64,000 nucleotides of DNA from Marilutibacter chinensis (GCF_021725675.1 NZ_JAKJPO010000001.1:372001-436000); one strand, 5' to 3'; numbered from the stretch's first letter, positions 34,482 to 43,968 are shown. Numbers and translations: made by a program. Notes: generated by a model from the sequence alone, not told the origin.

Positions 34482-37400
34482 GCCTGCTGCTCTCCGGTCT
34501 GCAGTCCGCCTTCTCCGCTGCCGGGCAGCGCCGCCCCGACATGCAGGCCGCGCCTGCCGCGCTCGCGGTAGTACTCGTCACCGCGACGGTCGAGCAGATC
34601 GTAGACCACCGGGATCACCACCAGGGTCAGCAGGGTCGACACCAGCAGTCCGCCGATCACCGTGATCGCCATCGGCGAACGTACCTCGGCGCCCTCGCCC
34701 ATCGCGATCGCCAGCGGCAGGAAACCGAACAGCGTGCACAGCGTGGTCATGACGATCGGGCGCAGGCGCGAACGTGCGCCCTCGACCAGTGCCTCGCGCT
34801 TGGCCAGGCCGGCCTCCCGCAGCTGGTTGACCTTGTCGATCAGGATGATCGCGTTCTTGGTGACCAGGCCGACCAGCAGGATCAGGCCGATGAACACCAC
34901 CACCGAGATCGTGTTGCCGGTCAGCATCAGCGCCAGCACCGCACCGACCATCGCCAGCGGGATGGTGAACAGGATCACGAACGGGTGCAGCAGCGATTCG
35001 AACTGCGAAGCCATCACCAGGTAGACCAGGAAGATCGCCAGGCCGAACGCGAACACCAGCGAAGCCACCGATTCCGCCAGCTCCTCGCCCTGGCCGCCGA
35101 TGTGCATGCGCACCCCTGGCGCCAGCGGCCGCTCGTCGACCATCTTCTGGACTTCCTCGACCGCGGTGCCGAGATCGATCCCGCGCAGGTTCGCCGAGAC
35201 TACCGCGACCCGCACCTGGTCGGCGCGATGGATCTCGCTGGGGCCGGTGGTGGCCAGCACCTCGGCGACCGACTCCAGCGTCACCGGCCGGCTGCTGCCG
35301 GGATTCACGATCAGCCGGCGGATGTCCTCGACCGAGGCACGGTCGGACTCCTGCGCCCGGACCAGCACGTCGATCTTGCGGTCGCGGAAGCTGTAGCGGG
35401 TCGCGACTTCGCCGCGCACCTTCTTGACCACCGCGTCGGCGATCTCGCGGGTGGTCAGGCCCAGCGCGCCGGCGCGGTCCTGGTCGAAACGGATCTGGAT
35501 CTCCGGAAAGCCCTGCTCGACGGTCGAGGTGACGTCGGCGTAGTTGTCGTTGCCGCGCAGCATCGCCGCCATCTGCTGGCCGGCCTCCTGCAGCACGCCC
35601 AGGTCCTCGCCGCGCAGCTCGATCTCCAGCGGCGTGGAGAAGCTGAACAGTTCGGGGCGGCTGAAATCGACCTGTGCGCCCGGGTGCGCCTGCATCGTCT
35701 CGCGCAGACGTTCGGTCTCCTCGGCCTCGATCTTCTCGCTGCCGCCGTCGGCCATCACGATGCTGATCTTGCCGATGTTCTCGCCGCTCTCGGTGGGGTT
35801 CGCGTCCAGGCGGGTCCCGCTGCCGGAGACGCCGAACATCGTGCGCACGCCCGGATCGCTGCTGTGCCGGCGCTGGATGTCCTGTACCAGCGCGTCGGTA
35901 TCGCGCAGCGGCGTACCCGGCGGCAGCTTGACCGTCATCTCGAAGCGGTCCTGGGCCAGCTGCGGAATCAGGTCGGTGCCGAGCATCGGCACGATCGCCA
36001 GCGAAGCCGCGAACGCCAGCGCGGCGACGCCCAGCACCAGCCCCGGTCGCGCCAGTGCGGCCGGAAGCAGACGCAGGTAACCGCGTTCGGCGCGGCCATA
36101 CGGCGCCATCGCGATGTCGCTCGCCTTGCGCATGACCGGCCCGATCACCGCGACCGCTCCGCGCCACGCGCGCACGACCAGCCAGGCGATGCCGAATACC
36201 GCGCCGCGGATCGCCGCGCCGATGCCGCGTCCGGTCGCCGCGACCGGCTTCTGCAGCTTCGACTTCGGCTGCCAGCGTGGATGCGCCGGCTCCTCCGGGA
36301 AGCTCATCGGCGCACGCCCCTTCAGCGAGCTGAGCATCGGGATCAGGGTCATCGACACCAGCAGCGAGATCGCGATCGCCAGCGCCACGGTCAGGGCCTG
36401 GTCGCGGAACAGCTGGCCGGCGATGCCCTCGACGAACACCAGCGGCAGGAACACCGCGATCGTGGTCAGGGTCGACGCGACCACCGCCATGCTGACCTCG
36501 CGGGTGCCGACGATCGCCGCTTCCAGGATTCCCAACCCGCGTTCGCGTGCCTTGGCGATCGATTCCAGCACCACGATGGAGTCGTCGACGACCAGGCCGG
36601 TCGCCAGCGCCAGACCGCCGAGCGACATCACGTTCAGGCTCAGATCCATCTGGCCCATGAAGAAGAACGTGGTGACGATCGAAACCGGCAGCGACAGGCT
36701 GATCACGAAAGTGCTCCAGCCATCGCGCAGGAACAGGAAGATGATCAGGATCGCCAGCACGCCGCCGATCACCGCATCCTTCTTGACGTCGCTGATCGCG
36801 CTGCGGATGAACTGCGACTGGTCCTCGATCACGGTCAGCTCGAACTGCGCCGGCAGCGTCGATTCGATCTGTTTCAGGCGCTTGTGCACCTCGTCGGCGG
36901 TCGACACCGTGTTGGCGTCGCCTTCCTTGTAGATCGCCAGCTCGACCGCTTCCTTGCCGGCCAGGCGGATGATCGCCTCGCGCTCCTTGTAGCCCTGACG
37001 GACCTCGGCGATGTCCTTCAGCCGCACCGGCATGCCGCCTGCGGCGACGTTCTGGCCCGACGAGGACGCGTTCTGGACCGAGGCGGCGGCGGCCATCGCG
37101 CTGGCGTCGCCGGTCGCCGCCGCGACACGCGCCATCTGTTCGGCGGCGCTGGCGGCATCGCTGCCACCGACGCTCTGGGTGGTCACCAGCATCTCGCGGA
37201 TTTCCTCGACGCTGGCGAACTGGTTGACGGTGCGCACCAGGTAGCGCTGCGAGCCCTCTTCCAGACGCCCGCCGGACACGTTCACGTTCTCCTGTTGCAG
37301 GCGGTTGATCACGGTGTCGATCGGCAGGTTCAGCTGGGCAAGCTTCTGCTGGTCGATGTCGACCTGGATCTCGTCCTCCAGACCGCCGCCGACCTTGACC

Positions 37401-38011
37401 GCGGCCACGCCCTCGACCGGCTCGAGCTTCTTCTTCAGGTCGTCGTCGGCATAGCGGCGCATCTCGGTCAGCGAGCGCAGCGCACTGCCTTCGGCGGCCG
37501 CGCCCTCGTCCTTGACGCTCAGCGCGAGACGGACGATCGGCTCGGTCGACGGGTTGAAGCGCAGCAGCACCGGCTGCTCGGCTTCCTGCGGCAACTGCAG
37601 CACCTCGATCTTGTCGCGCACCTCCAGCATGGCCTTGTCCATGTCGGTGCCCCAGGCGAACTCGAGCACGACATCGCTCTGGCCGGTGCGCGAGACCGAC
37701 TTCAGCTTGCGCAGACCCTTGACCACGCCGACAGCCTCCTCGACCGGCTCGGTGATCAGGGTCTCGATCTCCGACGGTGCCGCACCGGTGTACTCGGTGC
37801 GCACGGTCAGCGTCGGGAAGCTCAGGTCGGGCAGCAGGTTGACCTTCAGGTTGCCCAGCGAGATCGCTCCGAACAGCAGCATGCTGATGGTGATCATCCA
37901 GATCGTCACCCGGCGACGGGTGGAGAACTCGACCAGGCCGCCTCCGCGGCCTGTCGAAGCGTCGTGGCCGTGCGGCTCGTTCGGGGCGTGCTTCATTGCG
38001 GGATCGCTCAC
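34478..38011 (-). CDS. RND efflux transporter, large subunit with insertions
   Basis: This RND/AcrB-family pump protein of 1177 aa is about 130 residues longer than usual. The extra length comes from an Ala/Ser-rich insertion near residues 278-326 in the periplasmic part (SDAASAAEQMARVAAATGDA) and an enlarged cytoplasmic loop between the two halves (about 563-650, basic with hydrophobic patches). The proton-relay pair Asp476-Asp477 is in GLVVDDSIVVLES. The C-terminal half is standard. It starts 15 bp after the adaptor gene and overlaps the next RND gene by four bases, so the operon reads adaptor, large RND, normal RND. Confidence 0.92.
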   Translation of the reverse strand: MSDPAMKHAPNEPHGHDASTGRGGGLVEFSTRRRVTIWMITISMLLFGAISLGNLKVNLLPDLSFPTLTVRTEYTGAAPSEIETLITEPVEEAVGVVKGLRKLKSVSRTGQSDVVLEFAWGTDMDKAMLEVRDKIEVLQLPQEAEQPVLLRFNPSTEPIVRLALSVKDEGAAAEGSALRSLTEMRRYADDDLKKKLEPVEGVAAVKVGGGLEDEIQVDIDQQKLAQLNLPIDTVINRLQQENVNVSGGRLEEGSQRYLVRTVNQFASVEEIREMLVTTQSVGGSDAASAAEQMARVAAATGDASAMAAAASVQNASSSGQNVAAGGMPVRLKDIAEVRQGYKEREAIIRLAGKEAVELAIYKEGDANTVSTADEVHKRLKQIESTLPAQFELTVIEDQSQFIRSAISDVKKDAVIGGVLAILIIFLFLRDGWSTFVISLSLPVSIVTTFFFMGQMDLSLNVMSLGGLALATGLVVDDSIVVLESIAKARERGLGILEAAIVGTREVSMAVVASTLTTIAVFLPLVFVEGIAGQLFRDQALTVALAIAISLLVSMTLIPMLSSLKGRAPMSFPEEPAHPRWQPKSKLQKPVAATGRGIGAAIRGAVFGIAWLVVRAWRGAVAVIGPVMRKASDIAMAPYGRAERGYLRLLPAALARPGLVLGVAALAFAASLAIVPMLGTDLIPQLAQDRFEMTVKLPPGTPLRDTDALVQDIQRRHSSDPGVRTMFGVSGSGTRLDANPTESGENIGKISIVMADGGSEKIEAEETERLRETMQAHPGAQVDFSRPELFSFSTPLEIELRGEDLGVLQEAGQQMAAMLRGNDNYADVTSTVEQGFPEIQIRFDQDRAGALGLTTREIADAVVKKVRGEVATRYSFRDRKIDVLVRAQESDRASVEDIRRLIVNPGSSRPVTLESVAEVLATTGPSEIHRADQVRVAVVSANLRGIDLGTAVEEVQKMVDERPLAPGVRMHIGGQGEELAESVASLVFAFGLAIFLVYLVMASQFESLLHPFVILFTIPLAMVGAVLALMLTGNTISVVVFIGLILLVGLVTKNAIILIDKVNQLREAGLAKREALVEGARSRLRPIVMTTLCTLFGFLPLAIAMGEGAEVRSPMAITVIGGLLVSTLLTLVVIPVVYDLLDRRGDEYYRERGRRGLHVGAALPGSGEGGLQTGEQQA

Positions 38012-38026
38012 GTCGGGCTCCGGCGC

Positions 38027-39169
38027 TTACTGCTGGGTTTCGGTGCTGTCTTCGGAGCCGGACTTGTCGGCCGCGGCGACCTTCCCGGCCCCGGGCGCGC
38101 CGACCACCTGTACGGCGGTGCCCTCGCGCAATGCGCTCTTGCCGGCAGTGACCACCTCGTCGCCCGGCTTCACGCCCTCCAGCACCTCGACCCATTCGCC
38201 GTCGACGTAGCCCAGCTTGACCGGCACGCGCGCGGCCTTGCCGTCGCGCAGCACGAACAGCGTCGGATCGCCCTCTGCGTCGACCACCGCATTGCGCGGG
38301 ACCACCAGCGCATTGGCGCGCTGGTCGTAGTCGATGCTGATGCGGCCGAACATGCCTGGCTGCAGGACTTCATCGCTGTCGAACGCGCAGATCACCCGGA
38401 ACGTGCCGCTGCCGGCGTCGACGACCGGTGCGACGCGGTCGACGGTGCCGTTGAAGGTCCGGCCCGGCAGCGCATCGACCTGCATCCGCACCGGCAGGCC
38501 AGGCTTGAGCGTGGCCAGCTCGCGCTCGGGCACGTTCAGGGTCGCCTCCAGCTTGGAGACGTCGACGATGCGCAGGATCGGGGTGTTGATCTGGACGAAA
38601 TTGCCCGGCTTGATCGAGCGCGACGCGACCACGCCGGAAATCGGTGCGGTGACGTTGGTGTAGGACAGCTCGAGCTGGGCCAGGCGGTTGGCGGCGCGCG
38701 CGTTCTCCAGGTCGTACTTGAGCTGGTCGTTGTCGTTGGCGCTGATCAGATTCTGCTCGGCGAGCTGGCGGGCACGGCTGTAGTTGTTCTGCAGCTTGGC
38801 CATCTGCGCGGCGGTCTGTGCGGCCTGCAGGCGTGCGCGGTCGGCATCCAGCCGCACCAGCTGCTGGCCGGCGCGGACGTGGTCGCCCTCCTCGACCATC
38901 ACATCCAGGGCGACGCCGGAGGTCTTGGCGATGACCTGCGATTCGGCGCGCGCCTCCAGCGCCGCGGTGCCGGTGTAGCTGGCGGAGATCGCGTGGTGGC
39001 TGGCCTGGGCGACCTCGACAGGAACCGCTTCGGCCTTCTTGTCCTCGCCCTCCTTGGCCGCTGCCTCGCCATTGCCGCCCTTGCAGGCGGACAGCGCGAT
39101 CAGGCAGCTCAAGGTCAGGACGGCGGCGCGGGCGCGGAAAGCGCCTGTGGAACGCATGAGGGGAGACAT
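38027..39169 (-). CDS. RND efflux periplasmic adaptor lipoprotein
   Basis: This is a 380-aa membrane fusion protein that links RND pumps to an outer-membrane channel. Lipobox LSAC gives lipidated Cys29 after a typical signal (RARAAVLTLSCLIA). A charged linker (KEGEDKKAEAV) is followed by the barrel-sandwich hybrid/lipoyl halves (VEEGDHVRAGQQLVRLD; ISGVVASRSIKPGNFVQ), a helical hairpin, and beta-barrel parts (VPRNAVVDAEGDPTLFVL). It is the first gene of the pump operon. The divergent upstream region holds a 12-bp palindrome and no regulator gene. Confidence 0.93.
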   Translation of the reverse strand: MSPLMRSTGAFRARAAVLTLSCLIALSACKGGNGEAAAKEGEDKKAEAVPVEVAQASHHAISASYTGTAALEARAESQVIAKTSGVALDVMVEEGDHVRAGQQLVRLDADRARLQAAQTAAQMAKLQNNYSRARQLAEQNLISANDNDQLKYDLENARAANRLAQLELSYTNVTAPISGVVASRSIKPGNFVQINTPILRIVDVSKLEATLNVPERELATLKPGLPVRMQVDALPGRTFNGTVDRVAPVVDAGSGTFRVICAFDSDEVLQPGMFGRISIDYDQRANALVVPRNAVVDAEGDPTLFVLRDGKAARVPVKLGYVDGEWVEVLEGVKPGDEVVTAGKSALREGTAVQVVGAPGAGKVAAADKSGSEDSTETQQ

Positions 39170-39723
39170 GATTCTGGGACCCTGGAGATTGATGAGTTGT
39201 CTGGAACCGAGGACGGACGGGCATCAGCGCGGGCTGCCCCGGACCCGACCGTGGTGTATGCCGGTGTTGTAGATATGTATATCACCAGTTCTGATTCCGG
39301 CATGCGCCGAAGGTCATGGTGACTGCCGCCATGCCCCCTGGGTCTGGCCGATCCAACGCTTCCCGCGACACGGGCAGGACGTGCACGGCACACGGGGCGA
39401 CATGATCAGGGATGCAGGATGGGGCGCCGGGGTTGCACCGTCATGTCCCGCAAGTCGTGCTTGCGACAGAAGGACGCATCGTGTTCTGCCGCGATGCCGG
39501 CGATCGGCGCCGGGCGCACCGCATCATTCCGTACCGTCCCGGGCGACGCCACCTCTTGCAAGCCGTGCGCGTCATGGCCTCCTGGCCCGATCGGACGCTC
39601 CCTAAACAGAGCCCGGATCGCAGGCTATACTTGCGCGCTTATGCGTGGTCGGAGTCCGGGGCAGCTCGTGTCCCGCCGCCAGCCAGCCTTCCCAGCCAGC
39701 CATTCGAGATTGCGGACATAGAC
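39170..39723. promoter_or_regulatory. Divergent control region between the RND operon and the cytochrome genes
   Basis: No gene is recognisable in these 554 bp. An A/T-rich patch near 39265-39300 contains the perfect 12-bp palindrome GATATGTATATC at 39272-39283, about 100 bp upstream of the adaptor start. On the minus strand it overlaps plausible -10 hexamers (TATACA). It is a candidate operator or promoter core for the pump operon. The part nearest the cytochrome gene contains only short open frames without family features. Confidence 0.45.
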
Positions 39724-40128
39724 ATGATGCGACCGCTGACGATCGCCGCCAGCCTTGCCCTGACCACCGCCCTGGCCTTCGCGCCCAGCCGCGCCCAGGA
39801 CGAGGCCGTGACCCCGCCGCCCGCCGGGCAGGCGCCTGCCACCGAAGCCGCGCCCGCCGCTGCTCCGGCCGCCCTGCAGGGCGATGCCGGGAAGGGCCGC
39901 ATGCTGACCTACACCTGCCAGGGCTGCCACGGGATCAGCGGCTACAAGAACGCCTACCCGAGCTACAAGGTGCCGAAGATCGGCGGCCAGTCCGAGGAAT
40001 ACCTCGCCAACGCGCTGCACGAGTACCAGAAGGGCACGCGCAAGCACCCGACGATGCAGGCCCAGGCGCAGAGCTTCTCCGACCAGGACATCGCCGACAT
40101 CGCCGCCTTCCTGTCCAGCCTGAAGTGA
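39724..40128 (+). CDS. Small exported c-type cytochrome
   Basis: This is a 134-aa protein with a signal peptide (cleavage probably after SRA, residue 24), a Pro/Ala-rich linker of about 25 residues and one cytochrome c domain. The haem site is CQGCH (Cys65, Cys68, His69). Met111 in RKHPTMQAQAQ is the likely axial ligand, and the SFSDQDIADIAAFLSSL helix is typical of class I cytochromes. An ATG three bases later is an alternative start. It is followed after 14 bp by a second cytochrome, so both are likely cotranscribed. Electron partners are unknown. Confidence 0.92.
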   Translation: MMRPLTIAASLALTTALAFAPSRAQDEAVTPPPAGQAPATEAAPAAAPAALQGDAGKGRMLTYTCQGCHGISGYKNAYPSYKVPKIGGQSEEYLANALHEYQKGTRKHPTMQAQAQSFSDQDIADIAAFLSSLK

Positions 40129-40142
40129 GTGAGCAGAAGTCC

Positions 40143-40592
40143 ATGACGAACAAGATCAGCCTCATCAAGATCAGCGCCATCGCGGCTGCCCTGCTCGCCC
40201 TCTCCGCCTGCTCCGGCGGTAGCGGAGAATCCGGCCACGCCGAGGAAGGCGCAGCCCACGCCGCTCCGGTCTCCTCGTCCGCCGGTCTGCCGCAAGGCCA
40301 TGTCGCCGCCGGCGAGCAGCTCGCCAGCGCCAAGGGCGAGGCCACCGGCCAGTCCTGCATCGACTGCCATGGCGCCGAGGGCAACGCCCCGATCGACGCG
40401 ACCTATCCCAAGCTCGGCGGCCAGTACGCCGACTACCTGGCGCATGCGCTGCAGCAGTACCGCAATGGCGATCGCGACCATGCGCTGATGTCCAGCCAGG
40501 CCAAGAGCCTGACCGACCAGCAGATCGCCGACCTGGCCGCCTACTTCGGTTCCCGCGAGAGCCAGCTGCGCGACCTCCACGACGTGCACTGA
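40143..40592 (+). CDS. Cytochrome c lipoprotein
   Basis: This is a 149-aa class I cytochrome c anchored as a lipoprotein: lipobox LSAC with Cys23, followed by a Gly/Ser/His-rich linker. The haem motif is CIDCH (Cys72, Cys75, His76), Met116 in DHALMSSQAKSL is the likely ligand, and LTDQQIADLAAYFGS closes the domain. The two neighbouring cytochromes are similar in plan but differ in export: one soluble or anchored by an uncleaved helix, one lipid-anchored. A strong terminator follows. Confidence 0.92.
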   Translation: MTNKISLIKISAIAAALLALSACSGGSGESGHAEEGAAHAAPVSSSAGLPQGHVAAGEQLASAKGEATGQSCIDCHGAEGNAPIDATYPKLGGQYADYLAHALQQYRNGDRDHALMSSQAKSLTDQQIADLAAYFGSRESQLRDLHDVH

Positions 40593-40618
40593 GCCGGAGT
40601 CTCCTCGTGGACGACGAA

Positions 40619-40642
40619 GGCCCGCGCGAGCGGGCCTTTTCC
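40619..40642 (+). terminator. Terminator of the cytochrome genes
   Basis: GGCCCGC (40619-40625) and GCGGGCC (40630-40636) form a 7-bp stem with loop GCGA, followed by TTTTCC. It is 26 bp after the second cytochrome stop. Confidence 0.85.
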
Positions 40643-40746
40643 GTTGCAGCCCGGCATGCGGGCCTCTTTTCCGGCGGTTCCGCGTTCTTTCGGATCATCC
40701 CGGCTGCTCCGGCGCCGGGGCATCCACGCGGAACGGGAGACGCCAC

Positions 40747-41022
40747 ATGCCCAGGTTCGTGATCGAACGCGAAATCGCGGGTGCCGGCCAGTTGGGCCCG
40801 CGGCAGCTGGAGGAGATCTCCCGGGCCTCTTGCGCGGTGCTGGAACGGATGGGACCGCGGATCCAGTGGCAACAGAGTTTCGTCACCGGCGACAAGGTGT
40901 ACTGCATCTACATCGCCCCGGACGAAGCCACGATCCGCGAGCACGCCCGCCAGGGCGGCTTCCCTGCCGACAGCGTCGCGCAGGTGACCGCGATCATCGA
41001 CCCGACCACGGCCGAGGGTTGA
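40747..41022 (+). CDS. DUF4242 small protein
   Basis: This is a 91-aa protein of the DUF4242 family: PRFVIEREIAGAGQLGPRQL at the start, then WQQSFVTGDKVYCIYIAPDE and REHARQGGFPADSVAQV. A structurally known member from Streptomyces (SCO4226) binds nickel, but most members have no assigned role. There is no signal peptide. It is a single gene, convergent with the large repetitive protein that follows. Confidence 0.9.
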   Translation: MPRFVIEREIAGAGQLGPRQLEEISRASCAVLERMGPRIQWQQSFVTGDKVYCIYIAPDEATIREHARQGGFPADSVAQVTAIIDPTTAEG

Positions 41023-41067
41023 TCCGAAGGTCCCCGCGGGCTTCCGTCCCTACCGCCGCAAAGTCGC

Positions 41068-42810
41068 TCAGCCGTCGCCCACCGGCCGCAGGCTGCCGTT
41101 GTCTTCCTGCAGTTCCGGCTTGAACGGAATGTCCGGCGGCGGCCGCGCCTCGGCCGGCTGCTCGTTGAGATTGGGATCGCTGATACCGCAGGCGCCGCCC
41201 AGCGCCAGCAGCGAGATGGCGCAGCTGATCTTCTTGGTGGTGCCCGGGATCGGGATCTCGACTGCCTTGACCCCGCGCCGCACCCATTCCTGCAGCAGGG
41301 TTTCGTTCGGACGCCAGTAGCGGTCGAACAGGGTCGGCTCGTAGCCGATCGGTGGCCGCTTCAACCAGGTGCCGTTGCGGTCGAGGTCGCCGATCTCCTC
41401 GGTGAAGGTACCCGGCGGCTGCCCGGGCGAAGCCGAGCCCGGAGTTTCGGCCAGGCGCACGCTGCCATCACTGTTGTAGAGCCCGGGCCCCTCGCCGCGC
41501 TGGCCGCCCGGCACGTTGCGGTCGGATGTACCCCAGTCGTCGGCCTTGGCCGGCGTCGGCCAGCCGCCCGGAGCGGGCTCGCTGCGCGGTCCGCTGCCGG
41601 CGGTCGCGGGCGCCGGCGCATCGCCTGCGAGCGATGCGGAACCGGTCGGCGCCTCCGCCGGCGACGAAGACGTGGTGGGTGCCGACGCCGATGGGCCGGA
41701 CGGTTGCGACGAAGCCGCCGCGGCCGCAGTCGTGGCCGAAGACGCCGCCGGCCGCGCAGGCATCGGCACACTGGCCTCGCGCACCGGCACGCTGCGGGCC
41801 TCCAGCTGTGGATCGGCGATCGGCGCCGACGCTGGCGCCTGCAATCGCGGACGCTGCACCGGAGCCGGCACCGCCCGTTCCGTCACTCCGGGCACGGCCG
41901 CGGCCACCTCAGGCAGCCCGGCCTGCTCGGTGATCTGGATATCGAGTGCCGGACGCGAAGGCGCCTGCGCCGGCATCGGCACCTCCCGTGCCTGCACGAC
42001 CGGACGCGTCGCCTCCAGCTCCGGCGTGGCGACCGCCTGCTGCGCGATCCGTGGCGTGGGAGGCGGCAGGAAGAAGGCCGCGGTGTCGTCCGGTGCCGGC
42101 TCGCTGACGGTCAACCGCTGCTCCGCGGCCGGTGTCTCGGGCACCGGCACGGTCGGCGTCGGCACCTCGCGGCTGGCCACCGGCTGCGGCGGTGCCTGCA
42201 GCGCCGGAACATCGATCGCGGTATCGGTCCGCGGCAACGCGGGGGCCGTCGCCTCTGCCATCGGCACGTCCGCGGCAGGCTCGTCGCCGGGCGGCGCCGG
42301 GCGCGGTGCCGGCGCCGCTGCTTCAGCCGTTTCGGTCACCGGCTCCGGGCCGCCGCCGACCTCTTCCGGCGTGCCCTGGCCGATGAACTCGACCTGCACC
42401 ACGTTTTCACCTTCGGGTGGCGCGGTGGCGGAACGCGGCGCAGCGAACAACAGCCACAACAGCATCACGCCGAGCAGAATGTGGACGACCGCCGACAGGA
42501 TGCCCGCGAACCAGCGGAGTCCGCGCTCCTGCGGCTCGGGCGGATGCCATTGCTGGCGCCAGACCGAGGCGAAGACCTGCCATCGGTTCATCGCCGCGAT
42601 CGCCCGCGGAGGTGGATGCGCCGGCGGACGCGCCAGCAGCACCTCCATCATCGCCTCGGCGGTGGCGCCGGTGACCGCGCCTACACGCTCTCCCATCTGC
42701 TCGAACCAGGCGGCCCAGCCCGGCGGGAACTCCCCAGGGGGTTGCGAACGCCGCTGGATCAGCCGCAGCTTGCGCTGCACGGCCAGGATCAGTTCAGCGG
42801 CCGAATACAT
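41068..42810 (-). CDS. Transmembrane repetitive (TonB-like) protein
   Basis: This is a 580-aa protein with one membrane helix near residues 103-124 (FAGILSAVVHILLGVMLLWL) after a cytoplasmic N-terminus, and a very long periplasmic segment rich in Pro, Ala, Glu and Thr (about 130-460). The plan resembles TonB. The C-terminal 100 residues are more ordered (GTWLKRPPIGYEPTLFDRYW) and contain two cysteines. Related proteins are annotated as transmembrane repetitive proteins in xanthomonads and have no known function. It starts 21 bp after nfuA on the same strand. Confidence 0.85.
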   Translation of the reverse strand: MYSAAELILAVQRKLRLIQRRSQPPGEFPPGWAAWFEQMGERVGAVTGATAEAMMEVLLARPPAHPPPRAIAAMNRWQVFASVWRQQWHPPEPQERGLRWFAGILSAVVHILLGVMLLWLLFAAPRSATAPPEGENVVQVEFIGQGTPEEVGGGPEPVTETAEAAAPAPRPAPPGDEPAADVPMAEATAPALPRTDTAIDVPALQAPPQPVASREVPTPTVPVPETPAAEQRLTVSEPAPDDTAAFFLPPPTPRIAQQAVATPELEATRPVVQAREVPMPAQAPSRPALDIQITEQAGLPEVAAAVPGVTERAVPAPVQRPRLQAPASAPIADPQLEARSVPVREASVPMPARPAASSATTAAAAASSQPSGPSASAPTTSSSPAEAPTGSASLAGDAPAPATAGSGPRSEPAPGGWPTPAKADDWGTSDRNVPGGQRGEGPGLYNSDGSVRLAETPGSASPGQPPGTFTEEIGDLDRNGTWLKRPPIGYEPTLFDRYWRPNETLLQEWVRRGVKAVEIPIPGTTKKISCAISLLALGGACGISDPNLNEQPAEARPPPDIPFKPELQEDNGSLRPVGDG

Positions 42811-42831
42811 GCGGCACGCGGACCCGTCGGT

Positions 42832-43428
42832 TCAGGCCGCCGAATCGCGGCGGATGTACGGCGCCGTGCCGGTGTCGTGGTCGGTCGCGTCGCGTACCGC
42901 CGTCACGCCATGCACCTTGCCGATCAGGGTCTTTTCGATGCCCTGCTTGAGAGTGACGTCGACCATCCCGCATCCATGACAACCGCCGCCGAAGCGCAGG
43001 TAGACCTCGCCCTCGGCGGTGACCTGTTCCACCGATACATGGCCGCGGTGCTGGGCCAGCTGCGGGTTGATCTCGTGCTCGACGGTCCAGCGCACGCGCT
43101 CGACCAGCGATGCGTTCTCGGCAGGCGCCTCGCCCTTGATCTTCGGCGCGCGGATCTGCAGCTGGCCTCCGGTCGCGCGAGTCTCGTAGTCGATCTCGGC
43201 GCCGTCGAGGTAACGCACGCTGGCGCCGTCGAGCCAGAGCGTGAAGCCCTCGCAGTCGATCGCCCATTCATCGCCGTTCAGATCGTCGGGCTCAGCGAAC
43301 TCCAGGCGCACGTCGGCCGTCGGCGTACCCGCGCGGACCGCCGACAGGCGGACGCCGAGCCCGGGTATGGCTTCGCGTTCGATCAATCGACGGAAGTGCG
43401 ACTGGGCGGATTCGGAAATCTGGATCAT
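42832..43428 (-). CDS. nfuA: Fe-S biogenesis protein NfuA
   Basis: NfuA is an iron-sulfur carrier that delivers [4Fe-4S] clusters to target enzymes. The 198-aa protein has a degenerate IscA-like N-terminal half ([20 protein letters not shown]) and a C-terminal Nfu domain with the cluster cysteines Cys150 and Cys153 in [10 protein letters not shown]. Length is near the 191 aa of E. coli NfuA. The start follows from the conserved MIQISESA. It is divergent from phhB and followed by the TonB-like repetitive protein. Confidence 0.96.
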   Translation of the reverse strand: MIQISESAQSHFRRLIEREAIPGLGVRLSAVRAGTPTADVRLEFAEPDDLNGDEWAIDCEGFTLWLDGASVRYLDGAEIDYETRATGGQLQIRAPKIKGEAPAENASLVERVRWTVEHEINPQLAQHRGHVSVEQVTAEGEVYLRFGGGCHGCGMVDVTLKQGIEKTLIGKVHGVTAVRDATDHDTGTAPYIRRDSAA

Positions 43429-43566
43429 GCGGCTATTCTAGCGGGGTAAATCCGGCGCCGCGGCGCCGGAACCGCGCGCCCGCCCCGCGCACTGTCGTTC
43501 GTTCATCCGGGCGCCCGGCCCGGTGCCGGCGAACAGCACGACCGAACTGGATTACAGGACCCCGCC

Positions 43567-43908
43567 ATGAACGACCTCATTCCGCTCGCCAAGGCCCACT
43601 GCATCCCGCGCCGCGGCAAGGAGCACCGCCTCAACGAAGCCAGCATCCGCGAGCTGATGCCACAACTGCCGGGTTGGGAACTGGTCGAAGACGGCCATGC
43701 GCTCAGCAGGACCTTCACCTTCGACAATTACTATCGGACGCTGGCATTCGTGAACGCGCTGGCCTTCGTCGCCCACCGCGAGGATCACCATCCGGATCTC
43801 GGGGTGCACTACGACCGCTGCGTGGTGCGTTTCTCCACCCACGACGTGGGCGGGCTCAGCGAGAACGACTTCATCTGCGCGGCCAAGGCCGACGAGCTGG
43901 CCGGCTGA
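43567..43908 (+). CDS. phhB: Pterin-4a-carbinolamine dehydratase
   Basis: This enzyme dehydrates 4a-hydroxytetrahydrobiopterin to recycle the cofactor of phenylalanine hydroxylase. The 113-aa protein has the active-site motif [13 protein letters not shown] (residues 70-82) with the paired histidines, and [16 protein letters not shown] near the end. Phenylalanine hydroxylase itself is not in the window. In several xanthomonads the protein is also linked to the moco or pterin pathways; that is not testable here. Confidence 0.95.
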   Translation: MNDLIPLAKAHCIPRRGKEHRLNEASIRELMPQLPGWELVEDGHALSRTFTFDNYYRTLAFVNALAFVAHREDHHPDLGVHYDRCVVRFSTHDVGGLSENDFICAAKADELAG

Positions 43909-43968
43909 GCCGGCACCACCCGACCGCCGGCCGGCGCAGTACGCAAGGCACAACGACTGGAGATCGCC

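Noticed and set aside
31401-39322. Very long plus-strand open frames (1056 and 1593 codons) opposite the RND operon
   Set aside because: They are His/Gln/Arg-rich mirror images of the RND and adaptor genes with no recognisable domains.
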